Of a DNA stretch of 64,000 nucleotides, positions 1 through 9,000 are shown piece after piece (positions within the stretch are counted from its first letter, which is position 1; the number at the start of each line of letters is the position of its first letter). The DNA lies in the NCBI GenBank assembly GCA_963704825.1, contig CAVPHV010000017.1, positions 553,190 through 617,189 of the forward strand, read 5' to 3'. The notes below the pieces were generated by a model that searched no databases, was not told where the DNA came from, and saw only the letters and a program-made list of their open reading frames with translations. The position numbers and the translations under genes are program-made. The DNA is from CAVPHV01 sp963704825. GTDB taxonomy: Bacteria; Actinomycetota; Acidimicrobiia; Spongiisociales; UBA5794.

Positions 1-1
1 G

Positions 2-985
2 GCGGCCGCCGAGGAGAAGGTGCGGGAACTCGCCGAGCAGATGTTGGGGTCGACCCTCGTGACGATTCAGACGGGGCCGGAAGGCAAGCAGGTCAACCGT
101 CTCTACATCGAGCAGGGGATCGATATCGACCGTGAGCTGTACCTGTCAGTTCTGCTCGACCGGTCGACCAGCCGCAACATCGTGATGGCGTCGACCGAAG
201 GCGGCACGGAGATCGAGGTGGTAGCTGCCAAGACTCCCGAGAAGATTCTCAAAGAGGAGATCGACCCGGCGTTTGGGTTGCTCGGATTCCAGGCCAACCG
301 CCTCGGTTCCGACCTCGGGCTCCGGGGCGATGCACTCCGCAACGGCGTCAAGTTCTTCGTCGCGCTGGCTGAGGCTGCCGTCGATTGGGATGCCGACCTC
401 ATCGAGATCAATCCGCTTGTGGTCACCACCGACGGCCGGGTCATGGCTCTCGATGGCAAGATGAGCTTCGAGGCCAACGCACTCTATCGCCACCCCGAAG
501 TGGTCGAACTGCGTGATGTAAGCGAAGAGGATCCTGCCGAGATGGCGGCCGCCGAGCACGATCTGAGCTTCATCAAGCTCGATGGGACCATCGGCTGCAT
601 GGTCAACGGTGCCGGGCTGGCGATGGCCACTATGGACATCATCAAGTACGTCGGCGGAGAACCCGCCAACTTCCTCGACGTTGGTGGAGGCGCCACCGCA
701 GAACGAGTGGCGGCTGCTTTCAAGATCATCACTCGGGACCCGAACGTTGAAGGCATCTTCGTGAACATCTTCGGCGGCATCATGCGGTGCGACACGATCG
801 CGACCGGTGTCGTCGAGGCGGTAAAGGAAGTCGGCCTCGAGGTGCCGCTGGTGGTTCGCCTCGAAGGCACCAATGTGGAGTTGGGCAAACGGATCCTCGA
901 TGAGTCGGGACTCGACCTCGTCAGCGCCACGGACATGAAGGACGGCGCCGAGAAGATCCTGCAGCTGACGGGAGGTGCGGCATGA
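2..985 (+). CDS. sucC: Succinyl-CoA synthetase (ADP-forming) beta subunit, 5' truncated by window edge
   Basis: This is the TCA-cycle enzyme subunit that binds nucleotide and, with SucD, interconverts succinyl-CoA and succinate with ATP or GTP formation in the cytoplasm. The reading frame is open from base 2, so the N-terminus and part of the ATP-grasp domain lie outside the window; about 327 of the usual 385-400 residues are present. Family signatures visible are the LIEINPLVV strand, the GCMVNGAGLAMATMD segment, FLDVGGGA and the VNIFGGIMRCD loop that forms the ligase CoA domain. A GTG at 20 is only an internal in-frame codon. The stop overlaps the sucD start as ATGA, so the two subunits are translationally coupled. 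Confidence 0.96.
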   Translation, partial: AAAEEKVRELAEQMLGSTLVTIQTGPEGKQVNRLYIEQGIDIDRELYLSVLLDRSTSRNIVMASTEGGTEIEVVAAKTPEKILKEEIDPAFGLLGFQANRLGSDLGLRGDALRNGVKFFVALAEAAVDWDADLIEINPLVVTTDGRVMALDGKMSFEANALYRHPEVVELRDVSEEDPAEMAAAEHDLSFIKLDGTIGCMVNGAGLAMATMDIIKYVGGEPANFLDVGGGATAERVAAAFKIITRDPNVEGIFVNIFGGIMRCDTIATGVVEAVKEVGLEVPLVVRLEGTNVELGKRILDESGLDLVSATDMKDGAEKILQLTGGAA

Positions 986-1908
986 GCGTGCTCGTGGGGT
1001 TGGACACCAAAGTCCTCGTCCAGGGGATGGGCAAGACCGGCCGTTTCCACACCGACAAGGCGATTGCGTACGGGACCAAGATGGTTGGTGCGGTACATCC
1101 GTCACGCGCCGGCGAAGTCGAACGCTTCGAGGGCGAAACGGACCAATCGGGTGTGCCGGGCCGGCCGGACACCTACGAGGTCGACGTGCCGATTTACCGC
1201 TCGGTTTCCGATGCCGTTGCCGGCACCGGAGCGACGGCTTCGGTGATCTACGTCCCGCCACCGTTTGCGGCCGACGCCATCATGGAGGCTGCTGATGCCG
1301 GGCTTGCCCTTGTCATCTGCGTCACCGAGGGCATTCCCGTGAGCGATATGGTGGTTGCCAAGCGGTACCTGCAAGGCCGAAAGACGCGGCTTGTCGGGCC
1401 CAACTGCCCCGGTGTCATTACGCCGGCGCAGTGCAAGATCGGAATCATGCCCGGGTACATTCACCAACCCGGGAAGATCGGCGTCGTCAGCCGCTCCGGA
1501 ACCCTCACCTACGAGGCGGTCCACCAACTCACCCTCAACGGTCTTGGCCAGACGACGGCGATTGGGATCGGCGGCGACCCGGTCAACGGCACCAACTTCG
1601 TTGACTGCCTCGACCTGTTCAATCAGGATCCCGCCACCGAGGGCGTCATCATGATCGGTGAGATCGGGGGCAGCGCCGAAGAGGAAGCCGCCGAGTGGAT
1701 CACGGAGCACATGACCAAGCCGGTGGCGTCCTTCATCGCCGGGACCACGGCACCGGCCGGAAAGCGGATGGGCCACGCCGGCGCCATCATTTCCGGTGGC
1801 AAGGGCACGGCAGCCGACAAGATCTCTGCCCTCAACGCTGCAGGCGTGGTCGTGGCCCCGACCCCAACCGACATGGGCCAAGCCATGTTGGAAGCCATGT
1901 CCGGGTAA
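982..1908 (+). CDS. sucD: Succinyl-CoA synthetase alpha subunit
   Basis: This is the CoA-binding and phosphohistidine-carrying subunit of succinyl-CoA synthetase. The phosphorylated histidine is H265 in KRMGHAGAIISGGKG, and VGPNCPGVITP and VSRSGTLTYEAV are textbook matches. At 308 residues it is longer than the E. coli protein (289). The extra length lies at about residues 41-68, between the Rossmann strand and the PIYRSV segment. The CoA-binding loop reads QGMGKTGRFHT instead of the usual GFTGxQGTFH form, one residue shorter. The start is the ATG that overlaps the sucC stop. Function is secure; the altered loop and insertion look like a lineage variant. Confidence 0.96.
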   Translation: MSVLVGLDTKVLVQGMGKTGRFHTDKAIAYGTKMVGAVHPSRAGEVERFEGETDQSGVPGRPDTYEVDVPIYRSVSDAVAGTGATASVIYVPPPFAADAIMEAADAGLALVICVTEGIPVSDMVVAKRYLQGRKTRLVGPNCPGVITPAQCKIGIMPGYIHQPGKIGVVSRSGTLTYEAVHQLTLNGLGQTTAIGIGGDPVNGTNFVDCLDLFNQDPATEGVIMIGEIGGSAEEEAAEWITEHMTKPVASFIAGTTAPAGKRMGHAGAIISGGKGTAADKISALNAAGVVVAPTPTDMGQAMLEAMSG

Positions 1909-2129
1909 CGCTTCGCCGCAGCGTTCAGCCAGCTACGCGGCGGGCCTAGTTTGCCGCAGCGTTCGAGTTCTGTTCGTCCTCGGACTCTGCTTCCTGCGGG
2001 GATTGCTGCTTCGGCCCTGGCGCGGTCTGGGCTTCAGCTCCGGTTGGCCGCGTGGGACGCCAATCGCCGAACGCGGGGCAGGGAGCTGGCTCCCGTGAAC
2101 CGCGTTGTCCGGTTGACCCCAACCGGCCG

Positions 2130-2143
2130 TAGCATCAACGGCC
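2130..2143 (+). promoter_or_regulatory. -10 box for a leaderless esterase mRNA
   Basis: TAGCAT at 2130-2135 ends 8 nt before the ATG at 2144, and no Shine-Dalgarno sequence precedes that ATG. This spacing would place the transcription start at or next to the start codon. The 1909-2129 stretch upstream holds no convincing gene; it carries GCCGCAGCGTTC twice (1914 and 1952). Confidence 0.5.
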
Positions 2144-3133
2144 ATGACCGCTCGTGTCCTCCTCACCATCTCGGTGGTCGCCCTGCTCGTTGCGGCGTGT
2201 TCGGGCGACGACCCTGCCGCGGGCGGCCCTGCGGCCGCCATCGTCGACACGACATCGACCTCCACCGCGGTGAGCCCGACCACGACAACGACCAACTCCT
2301 CCACGACAACCACAACGACGACCACGACGACGATGCCGCCGCCGGAGGCGACCACCGAGTTCGTCGATATCGATGTTGCCGGCGAAACCCGAAGCTTTCT
2401 CCTGCATGTGCCTGAGGGACTTCCCGGCGGGGCGGCCTATCCGCTTGTGCTCGACTTCCACGGCCTCACCGCAGGCCCGGAGTCCCAGAACGATCTGAGT
2501 GGGATGTCGAACAAGGCCGACGAGGAGGGCTTCATCGTGGCAACGCCGCGCGCCAGCGGAATCGGCTCATCATGGGGCCTTCTGCCGGGCCGCCCCGAGA
2601 CGGAAGCCGACATCGAGTTTGCCCTCGCCATCGTTGCCGACGTCGCTGAGCGAGTGCCGGTCGACGCCTCCCGGGTGTATGCCACCGGTTTCTCCAATGG
2701 TGGTGGATTCGCCAATCGCCTCGCCTGTGACGAGGCGGGAACGTTTGCGGCGATCGGCTCCGTGTCGGGCGCCTACCCGTCCTATGACGACTGCGAAAAC
2801 TCCGAACCCGTCCCTGTGATTGCCTTTCACGGCTCCGACGACTTTGTCGTGCCCTTTGGTGGTCTCGGTGGCTTCTTCCCCGCGATTACGGACTGGGCAG
2901 CCGCATGGGCCGACCGCAACGGCTGTACCGAGGATCCGCAACAGCAACGGGTCACCGACGACGTCATTCGCGTCTCGTGGGGAAGCTGTCCCGCCGGCGC
3001 TGAGGTCGAGCTCTACGCCATTGACGGCGGCGCCCACGGCTGGCCCGGCTCGACCGCTGCCCCCATCCTGCTCAACAGCACCGACACCATCTCAGCCACC
3101 GACCTCATCTGGGACTTCTTCGCAAGTAGCTGA
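2144..3133 (+). CDS. Secreted lipoprotein esterase of the LpqC / PHB depolymerase (CE1-like) family
   Basis: This is an exported, lipid-anchored alpha/beta hydrolase, likely acting on ester bonds of polymers or feruloyl-type substrates outside the membrane. The N-terminus is a lipoprotein signal with lipobox LVAAC and modified Cys19. A Thr-rich low-complexity linker covers residues about 36-63. The hydrolase core starts near residue 70, with oxyanion segment DFHG (104-107), nucleophile Ser184 in GFSNGG, acid Asp232/233 in FHGSDDFVVP, and His298 in GGAHGWPG. Substrate cannot be read from sequence. The gene stands alone and probably has a leaderless mRNA. Confidence 0.82.
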   Translation: MTARVLLTISVVALLVAACSGDDPAAGGPAAAIVDTTSTSTAVSPTTTTTNSSTTTTTTTTTTMPPPEATTEFVDIDVAGETRSFLLHVPEGLPGGAAYPLVLDFHGLTAGPESQNDLSGMSNKADEEGFIVATPRASGIGSSWGLLPGRPETEADIEFALAIVADVAERVPVDASRVYATGFSNGGGFANRLACDEAGTFAAIGSVSGAYPSYDDCENSEPVPVIAFHGSDDFVVPFGGLGGFFPAITDWAAAWADRNGCTEDPQQQRVTDDVIRVSWGSCPAGAEVELYAIDGGAHGWPGSTAAPILLNSTDTISATDLIWDFFASS

Positions 3134-3147
3134 AGTTGGGGAGCGTG

Positions 3148-3166
3148 AGACGCCTGACCGGCGTCT
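3148..3166 (+). terminator. Hairpin after the esterase gene
   Basis: AGACGCC at 3148-3154 pairs with GGCGTCT at 3160-3166 around a 5-nt loop, 15 nt past the stop codon. It is followed by GTCTTG rather than a T-run, so intrinsic termination is plausible but not certain. Confidence 0.45.
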
Positions 3167-3180
3167 GTCTTGCGCGGCTT

Positions 3181-3255
3181 GGTACCGGGTGCCGGGTACC
3201 AGCCAGAGGCTGGGGGGACGGCAGAGCGTTCAGCGACTGAACCCCGGCACCTGGC
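3181..3255. repeat. GC-rich intergenic repeat element, copy 1
   Basis: The esterase-purN spacer contains GGTACCGGGTGCCGGGTACC at 3181-3200 and GAACCCCGGCACCTGGC at 3239-3255. Both modules recur, the second inverted with 16 of 17 matches, in the spacer at 17452-17727. No coding potential is visible, so it looks like a dispersed non-coding element. Confidence 0.55.
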
Positions 3256-3315
3256 ATTCGGTCTCTCCATGAAGAGACGGGCGCAGCTGTCGACGAGCGA
3301 ACTGCCGCGAGGTTC

Positions 3316-3321
3316 TATCCT
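3316..3321 (+). promoter_or_regulatory. -10 box for leaderless purN-purH-folD mRNA
   Basis: TATCCT ends 8 nt before the purN ATG at 3330 and no Shine-Dalgarno is present, so the purN-purH-folD transcript probably begins at the start codon. Confidence 0.5.
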
Positions 3322-3329
3322 CGGCGGCG

Positions 3330-3959
3330 ATGACGGACTTTGCCGAGGGCTTTCCGATTGCGGTGCTGGTGTCGGGAAGCGGCACCAATCTGCAGGCGCT
3401 GATCGATGCGTCCTCCGCTCCCGACCATTCCGCTCGGATCGTGGTCGTGATCTCGGATCGACCCGGGGTACGCGCGCTGGAGCGGGCTGCGGGCGCCGGT
3501 ATCCCGACCGAGATCGTTTCCTGGAAAAGAGCGACCGATCGGGAGTCGTTCACCAGCGACCTCTGCGATGCGGCAGAGCGACATGGGGCGCGAGCCCTGG
3601 TGCTGGCCGGGTTCATGCGCATCCTCGCTCCCAACGCGATGAAGCGTTATCCGAGCGGCATCATCAACACCCACCCCGCCCTCTTGCCTGCCTTCCCGGG
3701 GGCGCACGCCGTACCACAAGCGCTGGCTCACGGGGTCAAGCTGACCGGGGTGACCATCCACTTTGTGGATGAGGAGGTGGACCATGGTCCGATCATCTAT
3801 CAGGAAGCCGTGCCGGTTGAGCCCGGCGACACCGAAGACCAACTGCAGGCTCGGATTCAGGCAGTAGAGCATCGGGCGTATCCGATGGTGGTCGACGCCT
3901 TCTGCGGCGACCGGCTCAGTATCAAAGGGCGCACGGTCGACTGGAAGGGGGCACCGTGA
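3330..3959 (+). CDS. purN: Phosphoribosylglycinamide formyltransferase (GAR transformylase)
   Basis: This enzyme transfers a formyl group from 10-formyl-tetrahydrofolate to GAR, the third step of de novo purine synthesis. The phosphate-binding loop SGSGTNLQAL spans residues 15-24. The catalytic triad is visible as Asn113 and His115 in INTHPALLPAFPG and Asp151 in VDHGPI. Its 209 residues fit the family. It heads a three-gene unit: the stop overlaps the purH GTG start by four bases. Grouping with purH and folD puts two formyl-folate users beside a formyl-folate producer. Confidence 0.96.
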   Translation: MTDFAEGFPIAVLVSGSGTNLQALIDASSAPDHSARIVVVISDRPGVRALERAAGAGIPTEIVSWKRATDRESFTSDLCDAAERHGARALVLAGFMRILAPNAMKRYPSGIINTHPALLPAFPGAHAVPQALAHGVKLTGVTIHFVDEEVDHGPIIYQEAVPVEPGDTEDQLQARIQAVEHRAYPMVVDAFCGDRLSIKGRTVDWKGAP

Positions 3960-5506
3960 ACGACCTGCACGTGGAGCGAGCGCTCATCTCGGTGTGGGAC
4001 AAGACCGGGCTGCTGCCGTTCGCCCGCCGCCTGGTTGACGCCGGTGTCGAGATCGTCTCATCGGGAGGAACAGCCCGATCCCTCGAGGACGCTCGGATAC
4101 CGGTGACCCGTGTGACCGATGTGACCGGAGCACCCGAGATTCTGGGGGGCCGGGTCAAAACGCTGCACCCCAAGATTCACGGTGGGATCCTCGCCGACCT
4201 CGGCGAGGCCTCCCACCAGGCTGAGTTGGCGGCCAACGACATCGCGCCATTCCAATTGGTCGTCGTCAATCTCTACCCGTTCGAGCAAACCGTTGCCGCA
4301 CCCGATGTCGCCGCAGCCGACGCCATCGAGAAGATCGACATCGGCGGCCCCGCATTGGTGCGAGCAGCTGCGAAGAATCATATGTGGGTGGGGATCGTCA
4401 CCGACCCTGCGCAGTACGACGACGTGATCGCCGAAGTCGAAACCACCGGACTCACGCCGGAACTCCGCCGCCGCTTGGCCGCCGCGGCATTCTTCCGAAC
4501 CGCCGCCTACGACGCTGCCATCGTTGGTTGGTTTGACCATGATGCCGAGCTACCGAGCCGCCTGGTGCTGCCGCTGTTGCGCCGTGAAGAGTTGCGCTAC
4601 GGCGAGAATCCGCAGCAGGCCGCCGCCATCTACGAGCGTGTCGGCGGAAACGCCTGGTGGCGGCAGGCCCGTCAGATCCAGGGGAAGGAGATGTCGTTCA
4701 ACAACTATGCCGATGTCGAGGCGGCTTGGCGGCTCGTCAACGAGTTTGCCGTCGAGCCTGCCGCAGTCATCGTCAAGCACACCAATGCCTGCGGCGCCGC
4801 CGTTTGCGATTCACCAGCGAGCGCGTTCCAGCGGGCCTGGGACTGTGACCCGCTTTCAGCCTTCGGGAGTGTGGTCGCGCTGAACCGCCCGCTCGATGTC
4901 GCCACGGCCGAGGCCATCACCGCCTACTTCGTCGAGGTGGTGATTGTCCCGGACGTCGAGGACGACGCTCTGGCCGTGATGGGCACAAAACGCAACCTGC
5001 GTTTGCTGGCTGCGCCGGTTCCCGGCGGTCGCGATCTCGATCTGCGGCGAATCGAGGACGGGTTTCTCGTGCAAGTGCGAGATGCGGTCGGCATCGATGA
5101 GGCTTCCTCGCAGCTGCCCTTGGGATGGGAAATCGTTGCCGGCGGCCCACTGTCGAGCGGGCTCCTCGCCGAACTCGAATTCGCCTGGACGGTCGTTGCC
5201 CACACCAAATCAAATGCCATAGTGATCTCCCAGAACCGGGCCGCCGTCGGGGTCGGCGCCGGCGACCAAAGCCGCGTCGGCGCTGCCGAACGAGCCGTGG
5301 TGCGCGCCGGCGAGCGTGCCCAAGGCGGCGTGGCGGCGAGCGACGCCTTCCTCCCGTTCCGCGACGGACTCGATACGCTGGCGGACGCCGGGGTGATCGC
5401 CCTGGTCCAACCGGGGGGCTCGAAGCGAGACGACGAGGTCGTCGCAGCAGCCCGGGAGCGTGGGATGACGCTGGTCCTCACCGGCAGGAGGCATTTCCGA
5501 CATTGA
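3956..5506 (+). CDS. purH: Bifunctional AICAR formyltransferase / IMP cyclohydrolase
   Basis: PurH carries out the last two steps of IMP synthesis. The N-terminal cyclohydrolase (MGS-like) domain shows LISVWDKTGL, SSGGTA and GGRVKTLHPKIHGG. The C-terminal AICAR transformylase shows LRYGENPQQAA, EMSFNNYAD and the catalytic Lys274-His275 pair in VIVKHTNACG, where most homologues have KHTNPCG. The C-terminus keeps GDAFLPF-like ASDAFLPF and LTGRRHFRH. The length of 516 is typical. It starts at a GTG inside the purN stop, and its own TGA overlaps the folD TTG. Confidence 0.97.
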   Translation: MNDLHVERALISVWDKTGLLPFARRLVDAGVEIVSSGGTARSLEDARIPVTRVTDVTGAPEILGGRVKTLHPKIHGGILADLGEASHQAELAANDIAPFQLVVVNLYPFEQTVAAPDVAAADAIEKIDIGGPALVRAAAKNHMWVGIVTDPAQYDDVIAEVETTGLTPELRRRLAAAAFFRTAAYDAAIVGWFDHDAELPSRLVLPLLRREELRYGENPQQAAAIYERVGGNAWWRQARQIQGKEMSFNNYADVEAAWRLVNEFAVEPAAVIVKHTNACGAAVCDSPASAFQRAWDCDPLSAFGSVVALNRPLDVATAEAITAYFVEVVIVPDVEDDALAVMGTKRNLRLLAAPVPGGRDLDLRRIEDGFLVQVRDAVGIDEASSQLPLGWEIVAGGPLSSGLLAELEFAWTVVAHTKSNAIVISQNRAAVGVGAGDQSRVGAAERAVVRAGERAQGGVAASDAFLPFRDGLDTLADAGVIALVQPGGSKRDDEVVAAARERGMTLVLTGRRHFRH

Positions 5507-6363
5507 GCGCCCAGATCCTTTCGGGGACGGAAGTCGCCGCGGCGGTCCAGGCTGACGTCGCCGACCGGGTCGCGGCCTTGGCGGCCCGCGGCAAGAGCGT
5601 CGGTCTGGCCACCGTGATGGCCGGTGACGACCCGGGATCTTCCATCTACGTGCGCAACAAGCACCGAGCGGCCGACCTCGCTGGGATGCTGTCCTTTGAC
5701 CACCACCTGCCCGCCGATGCCTCCCAAGACCATGTTGAGGGTCTGATCATGGCGCTCAACGCCGACCCCACCGTCGATGGCATGATCGTCCAGCTTCCCC
5801 TCCCCGAAGGGCTGAACGGCAATCTGGCCGTGCAGACCGTTGACCCCGCCAAGGACGCCGACGGTCTTCACCCCTACAACCTCGGGTTGCTGTTGCTCGG
5901 CCGGCCCGGTCCTCGCCCGGCGACGCCGACCGGCATCATGCGAATCCTCGAGCACTACGGTCTCGCCGTGAGCGGCAGCTTCGCCGTGGTGGTTGGCCGC
6001 TCCTTTCTCGTCGGCAGGCCGCTGGCGCTGATGCTTGGGGCCAAAGGGGTCGACGCCACGGTCGTGCAGGCACACTCGCGCACCCCGGACCTCCACGATC
6101 TCATGCGCACCGCTGATCTCCTCGTGGTTGCCGTCGGTCAGCCCGAAATGGTGCGAGGCGAGGACGTGAAACCCGGCGCCGTCGTCATCGACGTCGGTAT
6201 CAACCGCACCGAGGCTGGCCTCGTCGGTGATGTCGACTTTGCGTCGGTGTCCGAGGTTGCCGGCTATCTCACCCCCGTACCCGGGGGAGTGGGCCCGATG
6301 ACCATCGCCTCTCTGCTGACCAACACCGTGGCGGCTGCGGAGCGAGCGATCGGTCTGGGCTGA
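5503..6363 (+). CDS. folD: Methylenetetrahydrofolate dehydrogenase / methenyl-THF cyclohydrolase
   Basis: FolD interconverts 5,10-methylene-THF and 10-formyl-THF with NADP(H), supplying the donor used by PurN and PurH. I place the start at the TTG at 5503, which overlaps the purH stop as TTGA and gives 286 residues, the normal family length; the frame stays open much further upstream inside purH and that part is not homologous. Signatures include SIYVRNKHRAA (substrate Tyr and catalytic Lys), VQLPLPEGL, TPTGIMRIL, the NADP motif VVVGRSFLVGRPLA and TPVPGGVGPMT. Confidence 0.95.
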   Translation: MSAQILSGTEVAAAVQADVADRVAALAARGKSVGLATVMAGDDPGSSIYVRNKHRAADLAGMLSFDHHLPADASQDHVEGLIMALNADPTVDGMIVQLPLPEGLNGNLAVQTVDPAKDADGLHPYNLGLLLLGRPGPRPATPTGIMRILEHYGLAVSGSFAVVVGRSFLVGRPLALMLGAKGVDATVVQAHSRTPDLHDLMRTADLLVVAVGQPEMVRGEDVKPGAVVIDVGINRTEAGLVGDVDFASVSEVAGYLTPVPGGVGPMTIASLLTNTVAAAERAIGLG

Positions 6364-6557
6364 CCATCGATCTCCCGCTCCTCGACAAGCGGTGGTTGCG
6401 ACGGCCGCTCGACCGTGGTTGGATCGGAGCGGACCGAGGCACTCGACAACGCAATCAGCGTTTGGGGAGGTTGACGCGGCTCGGGGCCGGTAGGATCCAG
6501 CCGGTCCACACCTCACCACTGCTGATGCCGCCGCGGCGGCAATGAAGGAGCTGACGC

Positions 6558-7760
6558 ATGGCGACGCCGATCACGATGGGCCCCGACGGTCTCCAGGTAC
6601 CCGACGATCCGATCATCCCGTTCATCGAGGGCGATGGGATCGGTCCCGACATCTGGCGGGCCGCACAACGCGTGTTCGATGCGGCCGTCGATCGCGCCTA
6701 TGGCGGGACCCGGTCGGTGGCGTGGACAGAGGTTCTCGCCGGCCAGAAGGCATTCGATCAGACCGGCCAGTGGCTTCCTGAAGAGACTATCGAGATGTTC
6801 CGCACCCATTTGGTGGGGATCAAGGGCCCGCTGACGACGCCGGTCGGCGGCGGCATTCGCAGCCTCAACGTCGCACTCCGCCAGATCCTCGACCTCTATG
6901 TGTGTATTCGCCCGGTGCGCTGGTATCGCGGGGTGCCCTCGCCGGTCAAGCAGCCCGAGCTGGTCGACATGGTGATCTTTCGAGAGAACACCGAAGACGT
7001 CTACGCCGGCAAGGAACTCGAGGCCGGTTCCGCCGGCGCCGAGCAGCTCCTCGAGTTCCTCGACGAGAACTTCGGGTGGGAGATCCGACCCGACAGCGGA
7101 TTGGGGATCAAGCCCATCTCCAAGACGGGCTCGTCGCGCCTCATTCGTGCTGCCATCCAGTACGCATTGGACAATGGGCGGCGTTCGGTCACGCTGGTCC
7201 ACAAGGGCAACATCATGAAGTACACCGAAGGCGCCTTCCGCACCTGGGGATATGAGGTCGCCGCCGAGGAGTTCCCCGATGTTGCGGTCTCGTGGGAAGA
7301 CTGTGGTGGCGACCCCGGCGACAAGCTGTTGGTGCAGGACGTGATCGCCGATGCTTTCCTCCAGCAGATCCTCACCCGGCCGGCCGAGTATGACGTCATC
7401 GCCACCATGAACCTCAACGGCGACTACATGTCCGACGCGTTGGCGGCGCAGGTCGGTGGGATCGGTATCGCCCCGGGGGGCAACATCAACTACGAGAGCG
7501 GTCACGCCATCTTCGAGGCGACCCACGGCACCGCTCCCAAGTACACCGGTATGGACAAGGTGAACCCCGGCTCGGTGATTCTGTCCGGCGCCCTCATGTT
7601 CCGCTACCTGGGCTGGGGTGAGGCCGCCGACCTGATCGAATCGAGCCTTGAAGCGGCCATTGCCGATCAGGTGGTCACCTACGATTTCGCCCGCTTGATG
7701 GACGACGCCACCGAGGTCAAGACCAGCGAATTCGCCAGCGCGATGATCGAACGGATGTGA
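6558..7760 (+). CDS. icd: NADP-dependent isocitrate dehydrogenase
   Basis: This TCA enzyme oxidatively decarboxylates isocitrate to 2-oxoglutarate. It is the E. coli-type homodimer at 400 residues. Visible are the GDGIGPDIW start of the fold, the isocitrate-contacting GGGIRSLNVALRQ, IFRENTEDVYAG, and EATHGTAPKYTGMDKVNPGS. The KY pair in HGTAPKY is the determinant for NADP over NAD in this family. An AAGGAG Shine-Dalgarno lies at 6545, 7 nt before the ATG. It is the first of two neighbouring TCA dehydrogenase genes. Confidence 0.95.
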   Translation: MATPITMGPDGLQVPDDPIIPFIEGDGIGPDIWRAAQRVFDAAVDRAYGGTRSVAWTEVLAGQKAFDQTGQWLPEETIEMFRTHLVGIKGPLTTPVGGGIRSLNVALRQILDLYVCIRPVRWYRGVPSPVKQPELVDMVIFRENTEDVYAGKELEAGSAGAEQLLEFLDENFGWEIRPDSGLGIKPISKTGSSRLIRAAIQYALDNGRRSVTLVHKGNIMKYTEGAFRTWGYEVAAEEFPDVAVSWEDCGGDPGDKLLVQDVIADAFLQQILTRPAEYDVIATMNLNGDYMSDALAAQVGGIGIAPGGNINYESGHAIFEATHGTAPKYTGMDKVNPGSVILSGALMFRYLGWGEAADLIESSLEAAIADQVVTYDFARLMDDATEVKTSEFASAMIERM

Positions 7761-7815
7761 CCGCCGCAAGCGGACCACTAGCCTCTCGTACGGGCAGTTC
7801 TAGCAAGGAGCACAC

Positions 7816-8751
7816 ATGAGCAAGGTCACCGTCGTAGGCGCGGGAAAGTATGGATCGACGACCGTTCAGCGCATCGCCGAGTGGGACATCGTCGACGAAG
7901 TTGTCATGACAGACATCGTCGAGGGCCTGCCCCAGGGTCTGGCGCTCGACATGAACCAGTCGCGTCCTGTGCTCGGCTACCGGACGCTCGTGACCGGCAC
8001 CAACGACTACGCGGACACGGCCGGCAGTGATGTCGTTGTGATCACCGCAGGCCTTCCCCGCAAGCCTGGGATGAGCCGCATGGACCTTCTCGGGGTGAAC
8101 GCGAAGATCGTCAAGGCGGTGACACTCGAGATCGTCAAGCACTCGCCCGACGCCGTCATCATTGTGGTGACCAACCCTCTCGACCAGATGACGACACTGG
8201 CCGCTGAGGTCTCCGGTCTGCCTCAGCACAAGGTGATGGGCCAAGCCGGCATCCTGGACAGCTCCCGGTTCGTCCACTTCATCTCAGAGGCCACCGGAGC
8301 CGACATCCTCACGGTCAAGGCCGTCACTCTGGGGTCGCACGGTGAAACCATGGTGCCGGTACCGTCGCTGTGCTCGGTCGGTGACCAGCCGATTACCGAC
8401 GTACTCGATGCCGCCACCATTGATGAGTTGGTCGACCGGACCCGCAACGGTGGGGCCGAGATCGTCGGCCTCCTCAAGACGGGAAGCGCCTATTACGCGC
8501 CGTCGGCCGCGGCCGCGGCGATGGTGCGGGCCGTTGTCACGGACTCGGGTGATCAGATGCCGGTCTGCGCCTGGATGACGGGTCAGTACGGCATCGAGGG
8601 CGTCTACCTGGGCGTGTTGGCGACGCTGGGAGCCGAGGGCGTGCGTGAGGTGCTCGAGGTGGCGCTGACCGCCGATGAGGAAGCCGGATTGGCTGCGGCG
8701 GCCGCAGCCGTCAAGGAGAAGGTCGCCGACCTCGAGCAGATCGAGTACTGA
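7816..8751 (+). CDS. mdh: Malate dehydrogenase (LDH-like type)
   Basis: This enzyme interconverts malate and oxaloacetate with NAD. The dinucleotide loop GAGKYGST lies at residues 8-15 and the acidic residue after strand beta-2 is in VMTDIVEG, pointing to NAD. The mobile active-site loop AGLPRKPGMSRMDL supplies the substrate arginines, VTNPLD the catalytic loop Asn, and TLGSHGETMVP the catalytic His. Length (311) and motif style match the MDH branch close to lactate dehydrogenases. The start has an AAGGAGC site 6 nt upstream. About 55 bp separate it from icd. Confidence 0.94.
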   Translation: MSKVTVVGAGKYGSTTVQRIAEWDIVDEVVMTDIVEGLPQGLALDMNQSRPVLGYRTLVTGTNDYADTAGSDVVVITAGLPRKPGMSRMDLLGVNAKIVKAVTLEIVKHSPDAVIIVVTNPLDQMTTLAAEVSGLPQHKVMGQAGILDSSRFVHFISEATGADILTVKAVTLGSHGETMVPVPSLCSVGDQPITDVLDAATIDELVDRTRNGGAEIVGLLKTGSAYYAPSAAAAAMVRAVVTDSGDQMPVCAWMTGQYGIEGVYLGVLATLGAEGVREVLEVALTADEEAGLAAAAAAVKEKVADLEQIEY

Positions 8752-8925
8752 GGTCGCGGAGACGATCGGAGACTCTTGGACAATTGGCGTGAGTCATCGC
8801 TCTGCCAACCCGACTTCTGTCCTCCGACTCTCCGATGAAGACCAGGGTCCACGAGGTACCCGTTGGTCGGCTTGCCGGGGATAGCCGTTGCCTGTTGCTT
8901 CGTGCGGTGGCTGCTCACAAATCCG

Positions 8926-8953
8926 TTGACCCCCAAGGGCTCCCGGCTAGGGT
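8926..8953 (+). promoter_or_regulatory. Sigma-70-type promoter of the HU gene
   Basis: TTGACC at 8926-8931 and TAGGGT at 8948-8953 are separated by 16 bp. Transcription would begin near 8960 and give a leader of about 40 nt containing AGGAGG before the GTG at 9001. The rest of the 8752-9000 spacer shows no gene. Confidence 0.6.
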
Positions 8954-9000
8954 TGCATCTCTGTAATTTGACTCATGGGCTCTCAGTAGGAGGTTTCCAA

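Noticed and set aside
4924..6519. A 531-codon minus-strand frame across purH and folD
   Set aside because: It covers two well-supported genes in antisense, has low-complexity Ser/Arg/Pro stretches and no ribosome-binding site or homology.
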